DNA of 5,755 nucleotides from Nitrosarchaeum sp. (GTDB taxonomy: Archaea > Thermoproteota > Nitrososphaeria > Nitrososphaerales > Nitrosopumilaceae), in NCBI GenBank assembly GCA_013140415.1, contig JABFSW010000143.1, positions 1 through 5,755 of the forward strand, given 5' to 3'. The notes beneath the pieces are model-generated. The model searched no databases. It saw only the letters and a program-made list of their open reading frames with translations, and was not told the DNA's origin. The position numbers were made by a program, and so were the translations under genes. Positions 4,511 to 5,755 of the stretch are shown one piece after another. Every line of letters begins with the position of its first letter. The stretch's first letter is position 1.

Positions 4511-5374
4511 ATGACAGGCATCAAAATAGACGGAATAAAGATTGCCCAAGATGTAAAAGACAGAGTCAGAAAAGCTGTCGACGAATTAAAGAAGCAGGGA
4601 ATTAGCCCGTGTTTGGCAACTATTCTAGTTGGAGACAATCAAGCATCTGCTACATATGTGAAAAATAAACACAAGGCATGCGAAGAAGTTGGAATTATCA
4701 CCAAAGACTTCAAGCTAGCATCAAATATCACACAGTCAGAATTAAATAAAATAATTGATGAATTAAATAAGGACAGATCAGTTCATGGAATTTTAGTTCA
4801 ACTGCCATTACCTAATCAACTAGATGAATTTATCATAACATCGAGAATTTCTCCACTAAAAGATGTAGATGGTCTTACACCGCACAATGCAGGTTTGCTT
4901 GCAATGAAAAAAGCAGCACTAGTTGCTTGCACACCACTTGGTGTAATGGAAATGTTTGATTATCACAATATAGAGCTGAAAGGAAAAAACATTGTTTTGA
5001 TAAATCGAAGTAATTTAGTAGGAAAACCACTATACCATTTACTTTTAGCAAGAGATGCAACAGTAATTACATGTCATTCTAAAACAAAAAATATCAATGA
5101 ATTATGTCAGTTAGCAGACATTATAATTACAGCAGTTGGAGATAGAAGCAAATTTACATTAACACCAGATATGATAAAAAAAGATGCAATTGTAATTGAT
5201 GTTGCAATCTCAAAAGATAAAGAAAAACTTGTAGGAGATGTAGATTATGATCAGATTATCCAAAAAGCATCTTATGCAACACCTGTTCCAGGAGGAGTTG
5301 GTCCCATGACAGTTGCGATGTTATTGAAAAATACAATAACAGCTGCATCATTGAGTAGTCAAATTGAAAGATAA
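4511..5374 (+). CDS. folD: Bifunctional methylene-THF dehydrogenase / methenyl-THF cyclohydrolase
   Basis: FolD oxidises 5,10-methylene-THF to methenyl-THF with NADP and hydrolyses it to 10-formyl-THF; both reactions can run in reverse. At 287 residues it is full length. Seen in order: catalytic Y49-V-K-N-K53, QLPLP (97-101), PLKDVDG (115-121) with Asp120, CTPLGV (140-145), the Rossmann segment INRSNLVGKPL (164-174), and the C-terminal signature PGGVGPMTVAMLL (260-272). One departure from the common form is Asn165 where most FolD proteins have Gly in the VxGRS motif, and LTPHNAG replaces the usual FHPxNxG. The conserved Arg-Ser (166-167) that contacts the NADP phosphate in FolD structures is kept, so NADP use is likely. 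The ATG is leaderless-type. The last 11 nt overlap the cyclo-ligase gene, indicating an operon dedicated to formyl-folate handling. Confidence 0.97.
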   Translation: MTGIKIDGIKIAQDVKDRVRKAVDELKKQGISPCLATILVGDNQASATYVKNKHKACEEVGIITKDFKLASNITQSELNKIIDELNKDRSVHGILVQLPLPNQLDEFIITSRISPLKDVDGLTPHNAGLLAMKKAALVACTPLGVMEMFDYHNIELKGKNIVLINRSNLVGKPLYHLLLARDATVITCHSKTKNINELCQLADIIITAVGDRSKFTLTPDMIKKDAIVIDVAISKDKEKLVGDVDYDQIIQKASYATPVPGGVGPMTVAMLLKNTITAASLSSQIER

Positions 5375-5755
5375 TTCTGAGAAAACATCATTACGAAGAT
5401 TACTTCTTGAGAAAAGGGATGGTACATCTTTTGATTTAATGAAAATTGCAAGTAAATCGATACTAAAAAAGCTAAAAAAGATTGAACCATTTAGAGATGC
5501 ACAAAAAATAGGTGCGTACTATCCAATAGGCAGTGAGATATTGACACAGGACATCATGCAAGAAGCTCTAAGTGAGGGAAAGGAGATATTTTTGCCCAAA
5601 GTAGTAGGTAAAAACATAGAATTTAGAAAAATCATGAATTTGAGCAATCTAGAAAATGGTAGTTTTGACATAATGGAGCCTCGTAATGAATGCCCTGTGG
5701 ATAATAATCTGGATGTGATACTTGTTCCGACAGTAGGAATATCTCCAAAAGGAGT
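5364..5755 (+). CDS. 5-formyltetrahydrofolate cyclo-ligase, 5' part (runs off the window)
   Basis: The frame from TTG at 5364 stays open to the window end, giving 130 complete codons of a family usually near 185-200 residues. It converts 5-formyl-THF to methenyl-THF using ATP. Landmarks: LRRLLLEKRD (10-19), the basic N-terminal ATP-site segment; GAYYPIGSEILT (50-61), with the folate-binding YxPxxxE pattern; IFLPKVVG (75-82); SFDIMEP (100-106); and LDVILVPTVGIS (116-127) leading to the glycine-rich loop that is cut off. The start is TTG because an in-frame TGA lies at 5352-5354 and the next ATG (codon 26) would remove the conserved LRR-KR segment. It overlaps folD by 11 nt in another frame, so translation is probably coupled. 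The product feeds back into the pool used by FolD and PurN. Confidence 0.92.
   Translation, partial: MKDNSEKTSLRRLLLEKRDGTSFDLMKIASKSILKKLKKIEPFRDAQKIGAYYPIGSEILTQDIMQEALSEGKEIFLPKVVGKNIEFRKIMNLSNLENGSFDIMEPRNECPVDNNLDVILVPTVGISPKG

Noticed and set aside
4875..5060. A 61-codon minus-strand frame inside folD
   Set aside because: It is antisense to the NADP-binding region of a highly conserved enzyme, so coding constraint explains the open frame.

Overview
This AT-rich window looks like chromosomal DNA of an ammonia-oxidising archaeon of the Nitrosopumilus type (Thaumarchaeota/Nitrososphaeria). That placement is inference, from compact gene packing, TATA-like boxes about 26 nt upstream of start codons (leaderless transcripts), frequent TTG starts, and archaeal-style proteins: a MOFRL-type glycerate 2-kinase, a stand-alone Lrp/AsnC ligand-binding domain, and a beta-CASP-like metallo-beta-lactamase nuclease. 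No 16S or other marker is present to fix the genus. There is no CRISPR array, tRNA, rRNA, insertion sequence or prophage signal.

Layout: (1) 39-1316 (+) glycerate 2-kinase. (2) 1317-1670 holds no long ORF but is not empty. It contains a T-rich terminator, a 32-aa minus-strand ORF (1319-1417) with a well-placed TATA box, a divergent promoter region, and a 30-aa Cys-rich plus-strand ORF (1575-1667). (3) 1671-2153 (+) carries a stand-alone RAM-domain protein followed directly by a 78-aa protein with a Cys/His-rich, probably zinc-binding tail. With the Cys-rich microORF they form one tight, same-frame run. (4) 2150-3136 (-) is a metallo-beta-lactamase/beta-CASP-like nuclease, convergent with the previous unit. 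(5) 3189-3806 (+) is PurN, divergent from the nuclease across 52 bp. (6) 4409-3803 (-) is a two-gene unit, an ABM/dimeric alpha-beta barrel protein then a small cupin, whose end overlaps the end of purN. (7) 4511-5374 (+) is FolD, followed with an 11-nt overlap by the 5' part of a 5-formyltetrahydrofolate cyclo-ligase that runs off the window.

The functional core is tetrahydrofolate one-carbon metabolism. FolD interconverts methylene-, methenyl- and 10-formyl-THF, PurN spends 10-formyl-THF in purine synthesis, and the cyclo-ligase returns 5-formyl-THF to the pool. Glycerate kinase sits at the other edge and feeds 2-phosphoglycerate into central carbon metabolism; a link to the folate genes is not shown.

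The least explained part is 1319-2153: two microORFs, a RAM domain and a Cys/His protein. I would look there first for something undescribed, though no function can be assigned from sequence alone. Most of the rest is ordinary housekeeping.
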